From assembly GCA_024688095.1 (NCBI GenBank), contig JAILEJ010000484.1:1-11539 (forward strand): 11,539 nucleotides of DNA, read 5' to 3'. Shown one piece after another: positions 1 to 6,728 of this stretch. A model generated the notes under the pieces. That model was not told where the DNA came from and made no database searches. It saw only the letters and a list, made by a program, of their open reading frames with translations. The stretch comes from Butyrivibrio sp. GTDB taxonomy: Bacteria > Bacillota > Clostridia > Lachnospirales > Lachnospiraceae. Within the stretch, counting starts at the first letter, position 1. Each line of letters opens with the position of its first letter. Position numbers and translations under genes: made by a program.

Positions 1-408
1 TTTATGCTTACTTATGGTGATGCTGTATCAGATATTAATATCAAAGACCTTTTGAAATTCCACGAATCACATGGGAAGATTTGTACCATCAGTATGGTAT
101 CAATTGCCCAGCAAAAGGGTGTGCTTGATGTAGCGTCTGATGGCAGGATTCAGTCATTTAGAGAAAAGGCTGATGAAGACGGCGCTCTTATAAACGGTGG
201 ATTTATGGTAATGAATCCTCAGATATTTGATTACCTTGACGGTGATGATACGGTTCTGGAGCAGAGCCCTATGAGAAAGCTTGTAGCCAAAGGGGAACTG
301 ATGGGCTATCATCACACAGGCTTCTGGCAGTGCATGGATACGCAGAGAGAAAAGCAGAAGCTTGATAAGTTGTGGGGAAGTGGCGATGCACCATGGAAGA
401 TATGGTGA
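1..408 (+). CDS. rfbF: Glucose-1-phosphate cytidylyltransferase, C-terminal half (5' truncated by window edge)
   Basis: RfbF (also called DdhA) joins CTP and glucose-1-phosphate to make CDP-glucose, the first step toward CDP-linked 3,6-dideoxyhexoses. The frame is open from base 1, so the start lies outside the window. About 135 residues of a family near 257 are visible. Recognisable family segments are YGDAVSD near the left edge (the aspartate of the GD pair is the usual metal ligand), INGGFMVMNP, the FDYLDGDDTVLE stretch, GFWQCMDT, and the terminal APWKIW. The family usually reads GDGVSD or GDGVAD at the metal site, so the alanine here is a small deviation. The stop is TGA at 406-408, and the next gene starts 37 bases later, consistent with one operon. 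Family assignment is confident; catalytic competence cannot be judged without the N-terminal nucleotide-binding part. Confidence 0.95.
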   Translation, partial: FMLTYGDAVSDINIKDLLKFHESHGKICTISMVSIAQQKGVLDVASDGRIQSFREKADEDGALINGGFMVMNPQIFDYLDGDDTVLEQSPMRKLVAKGELMGYHHTGFWQCMDTQREKQKLDKLWGSGDAPWKIW

Positions 409-433
409 TATGTAACTAATATTTTTTCTTATG

Positions 434-440
434 AAGGAGG
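434..440 (+). promoter_or_regulatory. Ribosome binding site that sets the YerE-like start
   Basis: AAGGAGG lies five bases before the ATG at 446. An in-frame ATG at 431 overlaps this motif and has no ribosome binding site of its own, so 446 is preferred. Confidence 0.85.
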
Positions 441-445
441 AGCTT

Positions 446-2383
446 ATGAAAATTCGTTTAGCAGACTATGTGGCAGACTTTTTGGTATCTCATGGTGTTA
501 CTGACGTTTTCAGTGTTGTTGGCGGAGGTGCGATGCATTTAAATGACGCAATCGGCCACAATGAAGGGCTTCATGTAACTTATAATCATCATGAGCAGGC
601 CTGCGCAATTGCAGCAGAAAGTTATGCAAGACTTGAAAATAAGATTGCAGCTGTCTGTGTAACAACTGGTCCAGGTGGAACAAATGCAATTACCGGAGTG
701 CTTGGAGGCTGGCTTGACTCTATACCTATGTTTGTTATCAGCGGACAGGTAAGGTATGACACAACTGCCAGATATGCGGAGCAGTATACAGAAGGGCTTC
801 AACTTCGTGCAGTTGGAGATCAGGAATATGATATTGTAAAATCTATCGAGCCTATGACAAAGTACGCTGTTATGATAGAAAATCCAAAGCAGATAAGATA
901 TGCCCTGGAAAAGGCCTGGCATCTTGCAACCACAGGAAGACCTGGACCTGTATGGGTCGATATCCCTGTTAACTTCCAGGGAAGCATTATTGAGACTGAA
1001 GAGCTTTTGCCATATGATGCAGAAAGTGATGATCAGTACAATGAAAACCTTCCGCCGGAGGTTTCTGCTGAGGTAATAGGACAGATACTTGATAAGATAA
1101 AAAATGCTAAGAGACCTGTTTTCCATGCTGGAAATGGTATAAGACTTGCAGGTGCTTACAAGGAATTTAGAGAAGTTGCAGCAAAGCTTGGTATTCCTGT
1201 TGTGACTTATTGGAATGCGATTGATCTTATAGAAAGTGATGATTCGCTTTATGTTGGTCGTGCCGGAAATATGGGTGACAGGGCAGGAAACTGGGCTATA
1301 CAGAATGCTGACCTTATACTTGCAATTGGTACCAGAATCTCCATAAGGCAGGTTGGCTATAATTGGAAGACCTGGGCAAGAGAAGCAGAAGTAATTATGG
1401 TTGATATAGACCGTGCTGAGATGAAGAAGCCAACTCTTCACGTTGAGATGCCTGTATGGGCAGATGCAAAGGATTTCCTCCAGAAGATGGATGTGGAACT
1501 TGATAAGGTTGAAGGTGTAAGTTCTGAGGAGGTGCTTGATGGTGTAGGTTCTGAGGAGGTGCTTGATGGTGTAGGTTCTGAAGAGACTTATGCTGGGGAT
1601 GGTGATTTCTTTTTTGCCGGAGAGGATTGGCGAGAGACCTGCAGAAACTGGAGAGATAAATATCCTGTAGTTCGTCCTGATCAGATAGAGGGCGGAAAAG
1701 AGCTTACAAATGTATATGCCTTTATTAAGGCTGTAAGTGAGAAGCTTCCTGAGAATTCTCTTACGGCTGTATCAAATGGAGCCTGCTGCGTTGCTGGTCA
1801 CCAGGCCTATAATATCAGAAAGGGCTCAAGATTTATAATAAATAGCGCCGTTGCGAGTATGGGATATGGACTTCCTGCTGCAATAGGTCTTTGTATTGCG
1901 GGCGGAAGAAGAGATACGGTATGTCTTGAAGGTGATGGCAGTATCATGATGAATCTGCAGGAGCTTCAGACTATACTTACCAATAAGCTTCCGATAAAGA
2001 TTTTCCTTATAAATAATAATGGATATCACTCTATAAGAATTACGCAGACTAATTTATTTAGTGAGCATTGCAAGGTAGGAATCGGACCTGAGTCAGGAGA
2101 TCTTTCTTTCCCTGAATATGAGCTTCTTTCAAAAGCTTTTGGATATAAATATTATTCTATTCACAATAATGGTGAAATGAGTGATATAATAGATAAGGTT
2201 TTGGCTGAAGACGGTCCTGTATTCTGCGAAGTATTTACAGATACCAGACAGGTATGGGAGCCTAAGAGCAGCACTAAGAGACTTGATGATGGTACATTGG
2301 TAAGCCCTCCATTGGAAGATCTGGCACCTTTCCTTCCAAGACAGGAGCTTGAGGAGATTATGAAGATTCCTATGATTGATTGA
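446..2383 (+). CDS. ThDP-dependent acetolactate-synthase-like enzyme, YerE-type carboligase candidate
   Basis: This is a 645-residue member of the thiamine-diphosphate acetolactate synthase/pyruvate decarboxylase superfamily. The N-terminal pyrimidine-binding domain carries the cofactor-activating glutamate at residue 50 (NHHEQACAIAAESYAR). A central domain follows (AGNGIRLAGA near 228-237). The C-terminal pyrophosphate domain has EGDGS at 495-499 and NNNGYHS from 523, the classic GDG(x about 25)NN metal site. Housekeeping acetolactate synthase is possible, but the gene sits between rfbF and rfbH. In Yersinia pseudotuberculosis, YerE in the same setting transfers an acetyl unit from pyruvate to C4 of CDP-3,6-dideoxy-4-ketoglucose on the way to yersiniose, so that role is inferred here. 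A 27-bp tandem repeat (residues 357-383) sits in the linker between the central and C-terminal domains and makes the protein longer than usual. Superfamily is confident; substrate is inferred from context. Confidence 0.88.
   Translation: MKIRLADYVADFLVSHGVTDVFSVVGGGAMHLNDAIGHNEGLHVTYNHHEQACAIAAESYARLENKIAAVCVTTGPGGTNAITGVLGGWLDSIPMFVISGQVRYDTTARYAEQYTEGLQLRAVGDQEYDIVKSIEPMTKYAVMIENPKQIRYALEKAWHLATTGRPGPVWVDIPVNFQGSIIETEELLPYDAESDDQYNENLPPEVSAEVIGQILDKIKNAKRPVFHAGNGIRLAGAYKEFREVAAKLGIPVVTYWNAIDLIESDDSLYVGRAGNMGDRAGNWAIQNADLILAIGTRISIRQVGYNWKTWAREAEVIMVDIDRAEMKKPTLHVEMPVWADAKDFLQKMDVELDKVEGVSSEEVLDGVGSEEVLDGVGSEETYAGDGDFFFAGEDWRETCRNWRDKYPVVRPDQIEGGKELTNVYAFIKAVSEKLPENSLTAVSNGACCVAGHQAYNIRKGSRFIINSAVASMGYGLPAAIGLCIAGGRRDTVCLEGDGSIMMNLQELQTILTNKLPIKIFLINNNGYHSIRITQTNLFSEHCKVGIGPESGDLSFPEYELLSKAFGYKYYSIHNNGEMSDIIDKVLAEDGPVFCEVFTDTRQVWEPKSSTKRLDDGTLVSPPLEDLAPFLPRQELEEIMKIPMID
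1514..1594 (+). repeat. 27-bp tandem repeat, three in-frame copies
   Basis: Three 27-bp units at 1514-1540, 1541-1567 and 1568-1594 encode GVSSEEVLD, GVGSEEVLD and GVGSEETYA. The first two differ by one base; the third diverges in its last third. The period is a multiple of three, so the frame is kept. The repeat lies in the interdomain linker, before the ThDP pyrophosphate domain. Confidence 0.9.
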
Positions 2384-2393
2384 GTTTTGCAGG

Positions 2394-2421
2394 ATGATTT
2401 CTGTGGGTGAACAGGAATCAT
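2394..2421 (+). other. Intergenic RNA hairpin between the YerE-like and GT2 genes
   Basis: ATGATTTCTGT (2394-2404) pairs with ACAGGAATCAT (2411-2421) as an 11-bp stem containing one G·U pair and a six-base loop. It starts ten bases after the TGA of the YerE-like gene. No run of T follows, so it does not look like an intrinsic terminator; an mRNA processing or stability role is a guess. Confidence 0.6.
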
Positions 2422-2470
2422 TTGTGAGAAAACTTAATAAATAATTTAGGGATTTAATGAGGTTTGTTGG

Positions 2471-3454
2471 GTGAAAAAAATTAGCATACTGATTCCATGC
2501 TATAACGAGATTGAAAATGTTGAAGCAATAAGTTTTGCAGTCGAGAATGTTATACAGGAAGCACTTTCAAATTACGATTATGAGATTTGTTTTATAGATA
2601 ATGCCTCCACAGATGGAACAAGGGAGAAGATTGAGGAGCTTTGCAGCAAGAACAAGAAGCTGAAGGCTATCTTTAATGTTACAAACTTTGGACAGTTTAA
2701 TTCTCCGTTTCATGGTATGTGTGAACTGGATGGAGATTGTGTTATTCCAATTTGTGCAGATTTCCAGGATCCTGTTGAACTTATTCCTGTATTTGTACAG
2801 GAATGGGAAAAAGGCCACAAAATAGTAAGTGGAATTAAGAGCTCAAGTAAGGAAAATGGATTTATTTATTTCCTTAGGACAGTATATTATAAGTTGATAA
2901 AGAATATGTCTTCTGTTCGAATGATAGAGCATTTTACAGGTTTTGGTTTGTATGACAAGACTTTTATAAGTCTTTTGCGCGAGCTTAATGATTCAATTCC
3001 CTTTATTCGTGGTATTGTGGCAGAATACGGCGAAGGTTTTAATATTAAGTTTGTGGAATATCAGCAGCCAAGAAGACGTGCAGGTAAGACTCACAATAAC
3101 TTCTATACATTATATGATGCGGCAATGCTTAGTATTACATCATATACGAAGGTAGGCCTTCGTCTTGCTACTCTCACAGGATTCATCGTAGCATTTATAG
3201 ATATTATTGTTGCTATTGTATACCTTGTAATGAAGCTGTTATACTGGCATAGATTCAATGCCGGTTCGGCGCCGATGGTTATTGGTATGTTCCTTATAGG
3301 TGCAATTCAGCTTATGTTCACAGGACTTGTTGGAGAGTATGTGCTTAATATTAATACCCGTGTCATCAACAGACCTATAGTTGTTGAAGAGCGCAGGATT
3401 AATTGGGAAAAGCCTAAGATGGTGACGGATAAGAATGATCCGGAGAATGCCTGA
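2471..3454 (+). CDS. Family 2 glycosyltransferase with two C-terminal membrane segments (GtrB/ArnC/DPM1-like)
   Basis: This 327-residue GT2 enzyme has an N-terminal GT-A domain beginning ISILIPCYNE (residues 4-13). The nucleotide-binding DNASTDGT is at 43-50 and the metal-site region ADFQDP at 96-101, matching the ADxQDP signature of the polyprenyl-phosphate glycosyltransferase group. A PRRRAGKTHNNF segment corresponds to that group's conserved R-x-G-x-(S/T) region. Two hydrophobic helices follow, at about 230-256 and 268-292, with a short charged tail. By family analogy it transfers a sugar from a nucleotide donor to undecaprenyl phosphate at the cytoplasmic face of the membrane; the sugar is not evident. 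The start is GTG, because MKKISILIPCYNE is the usual N-terminus and the ATG at 2457 runs into a stop. A weak GAGG at 2459-2462 is the likely ribosome binding site. Confidence 0.88.
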   Translation: MKKISILIPCYNEIENVEAISFAVENVIQEALSNYDYEICFIDNASTDGTREKIEELCSKNKKLKAIFNVTNFGQFNSPFHGMCELDGDCVIPICADFQDPVELIPVFVQEWEKGHKIVSGIKSSSKENGFIYFLRTVYYKLIKNMSSVRMIEHFTGFGLYDKTFISLLRELNDSIPFIRGIVAEYGEGFNIKFVEYQQPRRRAGKTHNNFYTLYDAAMLSITSYTKVGLRLATLTGFIVAFIDIIVAIVYLVMKLLYWHRFNAGSAPMVIGMFLIGAIQLMFTGLVGEYVLNINTRVINRPIVVEERRINWEKPKMVTDKNDPENA

Positions 3455-3485
3455 GATGGTTGAGATAAGAAATGTTTATAATGTG

Positions 3486-3517
3486 CCCCATATGTGAGTT
3501 TGATATTGCATATGGGG
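3486..3517 (+). other. Perfect 9-bp inverted repeat ahead of rfbH
   Basis: CCCCATATG (3486-3494) and CATATGGGG (3509-3517) form a perfect stem with a 14-base loop; a U·G-type pair and an A-T pair extend it outward. It lies between the GT2 stop and the rfbH ribosome binding site and has no T-run, so it is not a normal terminator. It could be a processing hairpin, a translation-control structure or a protein-binding dyad. Confidence 0.65.
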
Positions 3518-3528
3518 TAAAATGGTAT

Positions 3529-3534
3529 AAGGAG
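3529..3534 (+). promoter_or_regulatory. Ribosome binding site that sets the rfbH start
   Basis: AAGGAG lies six bases before the ATG at 3541. The longer in-frame ATG at 3472 would place the 3486-3517 inverted repeat inside the protein and add 23 residues not typical of RfbH. Confidence 0.85.
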
Positions 3535-3540
3535 ATAGTT

Positions 3541-4884
3541 ATGTTTGAAGGAAAGACAGAGCAGGAAGCTAGAGATTATATTTTAAATGCAGTAGATGAG
3601 TACTGTGATACATTTCATAATAAGAAAAAGCCTTTTGAGCCGGGAGACAGAATCACTTATGCATCACGTGTATATGACCACGCTGAGATGCACAATCTTG
3701 TAGATTCAGCGCTGGAGTTCTGGCTTACAACAGGAAGATATACTAAGGAGTTCGAGAGCTCTTTTGCCAAATATCTTGGAGTAAAGTATTGCAGTCTTGT
3801 AAACTCTGGTTCATCAGCAAATCTGGTTGCATTTATGGCACTTACATCTCCTCTTCTTGGTGAGAGACAGGTAAAACCAGGTGATGAGATGATAACAGTG
3901 GCTGCAGGTTTTCCAACAACAGTAACTCCTGCAGTTCAGTATGGCGTAGTGCCTGTATTTGTTGACGTTACAATTCCTCAGTACAATATCGACGTAAATA
4001 TGCTCGAAGAGGCTGTATCTGATAAGACAAAGGCAGTAATGCTTGCACATACACTTGGTAATCCATTTGATCTTGCGGCTGTTAAGGCTTTTTGCGACAA
4101 GCACAATCTATGGCTTATAGAGGACAACTGTGATGCTCTTGGTACAACCTATGAAATTAATGGGGAAAAGAAGTTTACAGGTACAGTAGGTGATATAGGA
4201 ACTTCAAGCTTTTATCCTCCGCATCACATGACAATGGGCGAAGGTGGTGCTGTATATACAGATAACCCACTTCTTCATAAGATAATAAGATCATTTAGAG
4301 ACTGGGGACGCGACTGCGTATGCGTATCAGGCCAGGATAATATGTGTGGCCACAGATACGATGGACAATATGGCGAACTTCCTGCGGGCTATGATCACAA
4401 ATATGTATATTCCCATTTTGGATACAACTTGAAGGCAACAGATTTACAGGCAGCTATTGGATGTGCGCAGATAATTAAGTTCCCTTCTTTTGTAGAGCGT
4501 AGAAAAGAGAACTTCAACAGACTAAAGAACGGACTAATGAAAATCGCTGACAAGGTAATCCTTCCGCAAGCAGCTCCAAATTCAGATCCTAGCTGGTTTG
4601 GATTTCTTATAACTGTTCGAGAGGGCATCGACAGAACAAAGGTGGTTCCATATATTGAAGAACATGGTGTTCAGACAAGACTTCTTTTTGCTGGTAATCT
4701 GACCAAACAGCCTTGTTTTGACCAGATGAGAGCTGCCGGCAAGGGCTATAGAGTTGTTGGAAGCCTCGAAAACACAGACCGCATTATGCGAGACACATTC
4801 TGGGTAGGAGTATATCCAGGCATGACAGACGATATGATTGACTATATGGCAAAGACAATCTGCGAGGCTGTTGAACAGGGATGA
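3541..4884 (+). CDS. rfbH: CDP-4-keto-6-deoxyglucose 3-dehydrase (E1), RfbH/DdhC
   Basis: RfbH is a PLP- and [2Fe-2S]-dependent enzyme that removes the C3 hydroxyl of CDP-4-keto-6-deoxyglucose, working with an E3 reductase. The 447-residue protein has the DegT/DnrJ/EryC1 aminotransferase fold but shows the dehydrase signatures. The PLP lysine position is histidine: H228 in SFYPPHHMTMGEGG. The iron-sulfur cysteines are C197 (EDNCDALG), then C259, C261 and C269 in RDCVCVSGQDNMCG, giving the family's C-x-C-x7-C pattern. As I recall the Yersinia E1 numbering (C193, H220, C251, C253, C261), the offsets here are +4, +8, +8, +8 and +8, which fits a four-residue longer loop after C197 (GTTYEINGEKKFTG). 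The E3 partner gene is not in this window. A diverged copy of the 3' end follows the stop. Confidence 0.95.
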   Translation: MFEGKTEQEARDYILNAVDEYCDTFHNKKKPFEPGDRITYASRVYDHAEMHNLVDSALEFWLTTGRYTKEFESSFAKYLGVKYCSLVNSGSSANLVAFMALTSPLLGERQVKPGDEMITVAAGFPTTVTPAVQYGVVPVFVDVTIPQYNIDVNMLEEAVSDKTKAVMLAHTLGNPFDLAAVKAFCDKHNLWLIEDNCDALGTTYEINGEKKFTGTVGDIGTSSFYPPHHMTMGEGGAVYTDNPLLHKIIRSFRDWGRDCVCVSGQDNMCGHRYDGQYGELPAGYDHKYVYSHFGYNLKATDLQAAIGCAQIIKFPSFVERRKENFNRLKNGLMKIADKVILPQAAPNSDPSWFGFLITVREGIDRTKVVPYIEEHGVQTRLLFAGNLTKQPCFDQMRAAGKGYRVVGSLENTDRIMRDTFWVGVYPGMTDDMIDYMAKTICEAVEQG

Positions 4885-4944
4885 GGTATACTTTTTATTG
4901 ACTATGTAGTAAAGATAATCTGCGATGTGGTAGAGCAGGGATGA
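4837..4944 (+). repeat. 60-bp in-frame tandem duplication of the rfbH 3' end
   Basis: The 48 bases ending in the rfbH stop (4837-4884) recur as a diverged copy exactly 60 bases on (4897-4944). Sixty is a multiple of three, so the copy is in the rfbH frame beyond the TGA. It would read IDYVVKIICDVVEQG and stop, compared with IDYMAKTICEAVEQG in the gene. Most changes are conservative at the protein level. Confidence 0.8.
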
Positions 4945-5047
4945 TGGAATTAAACTATTAGTTTGTTTTTTGTTATGCGTAGAGTATTTAAAAATGATTA
5001 TTGATAGTGTACAATGAAATTATTAAAGGAAAGATAATTGGGGAAAA

Positions 5048-5134
5048 ATGATAGAGGAAGCGTTTGGCTACTATTTTGATACGATATATGATTGTGAAAA
5101 TGGAAAGCATATACATCTAATAGATATTTATTAG
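5048..5134 (+). CDS. Doubtful 28-aa ORF
   Basis: An ATG at 5048 opens a 28-residue frame (begins MIEEAFGYYFDT, ends HLIDIY) ending at TAG 5132-5134. The only upstream purine stretch is a weak GGGGAAAAA. I recognise no family. It could be a decayed gene fragment in the rfbH-to-epimerase gap or chance. It is listed because it sits beside a better-supported small ORF. Confidence 0.15.
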   Translation: MIEEAFGYYFDTIYDCENGKHIHLIDIY

Positions 5135-5171
5135 TGGTTATGGATAGGTATAGTAAGGAGGTAGATGGGAT

Positions 5172-5327
5172 ATGAAATATTCAGATGAGATTGTAAAACA
5201 AATGGATGACCGTGGACCTGTAGAAATACCAGATGGATGTTTTGCCAGTGAAGAGTTTGATGAATGGATGTATGGAAGTGATGATGACTGTGAATATAGC
5301 AGAACTATATGGAGTATATTTAACTAA
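5172..5327 (+). CDS. Small acidic hypothetical protein, 51 aa
   Basis: ATG at 5172 follows a strong AAGGAGG (5155-5161) by ten bases and opens a frame to TAA at 5325-5327. The 51-residue product is rich in Asp and Glu (begins MKYSDEIVKQMDDRG; contains GSDDDCEYSR). It has two cysteines, no hydrophobic helix and no signal peptide. I recognise no family. An ATG at 5165 is out of frame and stops within eight codons, so 5172 is the only sensible start. It lies alone in the gap between rfbH and the epimerase gene, about 80 bases ahead of a terminator. The good ribosome binding site is the main support; it may equally be a remnant of a longer gene. Confidence 0.4.
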   Translation: MKYSDEIVKQMDDRGPVEIPDGCFASEEFDEWMYGSDDDCEYSRTIWSIFN

Positions 5328-5407
5328 TTTTTTCCTGCAATGAATATAAATGCTTTTTTGGAGAGAAAGAAAATCAACGAGCAATAATTATTAATAGTAA
5401 TCTCTTA

Positions 5408-5450
5408 AAGCATTCAAAGATGATATATCATTTTTGAATGCTTATTTTAT
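5408..5450 (+). terminator. Intrinsic terminator inside the sugar cluster
   Basis: AAGCATTCAAAGATGA (5408-5423) pairs along its whole length with the segment at 5428-5443. This gives a 16-bp stem with one G·U pair and a TATA loop, followed by ATTTTATT. The T-run is interrupted, so strength is uncertain. It ends about 40 bases before the epimerase gene, which therefore needs its own promoter or read-through. Confidence 0.75.
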
Positions 5451-5489
5451 TAAAGAAGTAAATAAATCATCATTGAGAGGCATGAAAAT

Positions 5490-6635
5490 ATGCGTATAAT
5501 AGTAACAGGTGCAACCAGTATGCTTGGTTGCGCATTAATAGATGAATGTACCAAAAAGAATACCGAGGTTATGGCAATTGTACGAAAAGGAAGTCTTCGA
5601 GAAAATAGAATTCCTGCATCTCCGCTGGTTCATATAGTACATGCTGACATTGATGATCTTGACAAAATAGAATATGATGGCCGAGAATATGATGCTTTGT
5701 ATCATTTTGCATGGGGGCATACTTCAAAGCTTGATAGAAATCTTGCAACAGCTCAGGAAAAGAATATCAGAGATACTTTGCTTGTAGCTGATTTTGCAGC
5801 AAAATTTCATTGCAAAAAATTTGTTTTTGCAGGTTCGCAGGCAGAGTACGGAAGCATTGATGGAGTTATTACCCCTGATACAAATCCAAAACCTATTACA
5901 GCATACGGAATGGCCAAACTTTCGGCGGGTATGCTATCGAGGCTAACCTGTGAGCAAAATAATATTACTCATATTTGGACCAGGATATTTAGTGTGTATG
6001 GTATAAGGGATCAGGAATGGACAATGATAAAGTATGCCATTGACTCTTTTTCCAAAGGCGTGAAGGCTTCTTTTTCTGCAGGAACTCAGATGTGGAATTA
6101 TCTATATGAAACAGATGCTGGTAAGATGTTCTATCTGCTTGGTGAAAAAGATGTCTCAAATGGTATATATCACATTGCTAGCGCGGATACCAGACCGCTT
6201 CGTGAATATATCGAACAGATATGTGATGTTTGGGACAAGAATGTTGTGGATGCTGGCGTGAAGAGTGATGCTTTTAATGTGATGGATAATGCTGGTGTGA
6301 AGAGTGATGCTTTTGATGTGATGGATAATGCTGGTGTGAAGAGTGATGCTTTTGATGTGATGGATGATGCTGGTGATGGTGTAAAGAATGACGATGGGGC
6401 TAGTGTGAAGAATGATCCTGGTGCAGGTGTGAAGAAAGATGTTGGTGCTAGTGTGAAGAAAGATGCTGGTGCTAGTGTGAAGAAGACAGCAGTTTGTGAG
6501 TTTGGCACTTATGATTCCAAGAATAAGATTGTTGGTATTCAGCCTGATATTTCTGAGACGGTTAAAGCTATAGGATTTGTTCCGGAAGTCTCTTTTGAAC
6601 AGGGTATCAGTAACATCATTGATTGGAAAATGTAA
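5490..6635 (+). CDS. NAD(P)-dependent sugar epimerase/reductase (extended SDR) with a repeat insertion; YerF-like candidate
   Basis: The 381-residue protein opens with a Rossmann nucleotide-binding motif, TGATSMLG (residues 6-13). It has the SDR catalytic set: S116 (FAGSQAEYG), Y139 and K143 in YGMAK. GTQMWNYLYETDAG and GIYHIAS are typical of the extended NAD-dependent epimerase/dehydratase family. From about residue 255 to 336 the normal C-terminal domain is interrupted by tandem repeats rich in Ala, Gly, Val, Lys and Asp. Without them the protein is near 300 residues, the usual family size. In a CDP-dideoxyhexose cluster this could be the final 4-keto or branch-carbonyl reductase, or an epimerase. 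The YerE-like gene makes a YerF role attractive, but this is inference. GAGAGG (5475-5480) supports the start; an ATG at 5482 is out of frame and closes at once. Confidence 0.85.
   Translation: MRIIVTGATSMLGCALIDECTKKNTEVMAIVRKGSLRENRIPASPLVHIVHADIDDLDKIEYDGREYDALYHFAWGHTSKLDRNLATAQEKNIRDTLLVADFAAKFHCKKFVFAGSQAEYGSIDGVITPDTNPKPITAYGMAKLSAGMLSRLTCEQNNITHIWTRIFSVYGIRDQEWTMIKYAIDSFSKGVKASFSAGTQMWNYLYETDAGKMFYLLGEKDVSNGIYHIASADTRPLREYIEQICDVWDKNVVDAGVKSDAFNVMDNAGVKSDAFDVMDNAGVKSDAFDVMDDAGDGVKNDDGASVKNDPGAGVKKDVGASVKKDAGASVKKTAVCEFGTYDSKNKIVGIQPDISETVKAIGFVPEVSFEQGISNIIDWKM
6252..6368 (+). repeat. 39-bp tandem repeat, three in-frame copies, inside the SDR gene
   Basis: Units at 6252-6290, 6291-6329 and 6330-6368 encode AGVKSDAFNVMDN, AGVKSDAFDVMDN and AGVKSDAFDVMDD. 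The copies differ at only a few bases, so the expansion looks recent. The frame is preserved. Confidence 0.93.
6378..6485 (+). repeat. 24-bp tandem repeat, about 4.5 in-frame copies, next to the 39-bp array
   Basis: Units begin at 6378, 6402, 6426, 6450 and 6474 and encode GVKNDDGA, SVKNDPGA, GVKKDVGA, SVKKDAGA and a partial SVKK. The core GVK/SVK plus Asp resembles the start of the 39-bp unit, so both arrays may derive from one seed. Confidence 0.88.
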
Positions 6636-6713
6636 TTTGTATAAGTAATATCATTGAATGGAAAATGTAATTTGTATAAGTAACATCATTGATTGAAAAC
6701 TGTAAGTTATATA
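6609..6713 (+). repeat. 35-bp tandem repeat across the 3' end of the SDR gene
   Basis: A 35-bp unit starting AGTAACATCATTGATTGG recurs at 6609, 6644 and 6679. The first copy holds the last codons and TAA of the SDR gene; the next two are untranslated and fill most of the spacer before rfbG. The period is not a multiple of three. Confidence 0.88.
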
Positions 6714-6728
6714 AGGAATTGAAGAAGA

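Noticed and set aside
539..1441. Minus-strand 300-aa ORF opposite the YerE-like gene
   Set aside because: Its sequence has no recognisable family and it lies entirely inside a well-supported ThDP enzyme gene.
3472..3540. Longer RfbH starting at the ATG at 3472
   Set aside because: It would translate through the 3486-3517 inverted repeat, has no good ribosome binding site, and exceeds the family length; 3541 has AAGGAG at proper spacing.
4952..4970. Possible terminator right after rfbH (AAACTATTAGTTT followed by T-rich sequence)
   Set aside because: The stem is very short and all A/T; the T-run is interrupted. Too weak to annotate.
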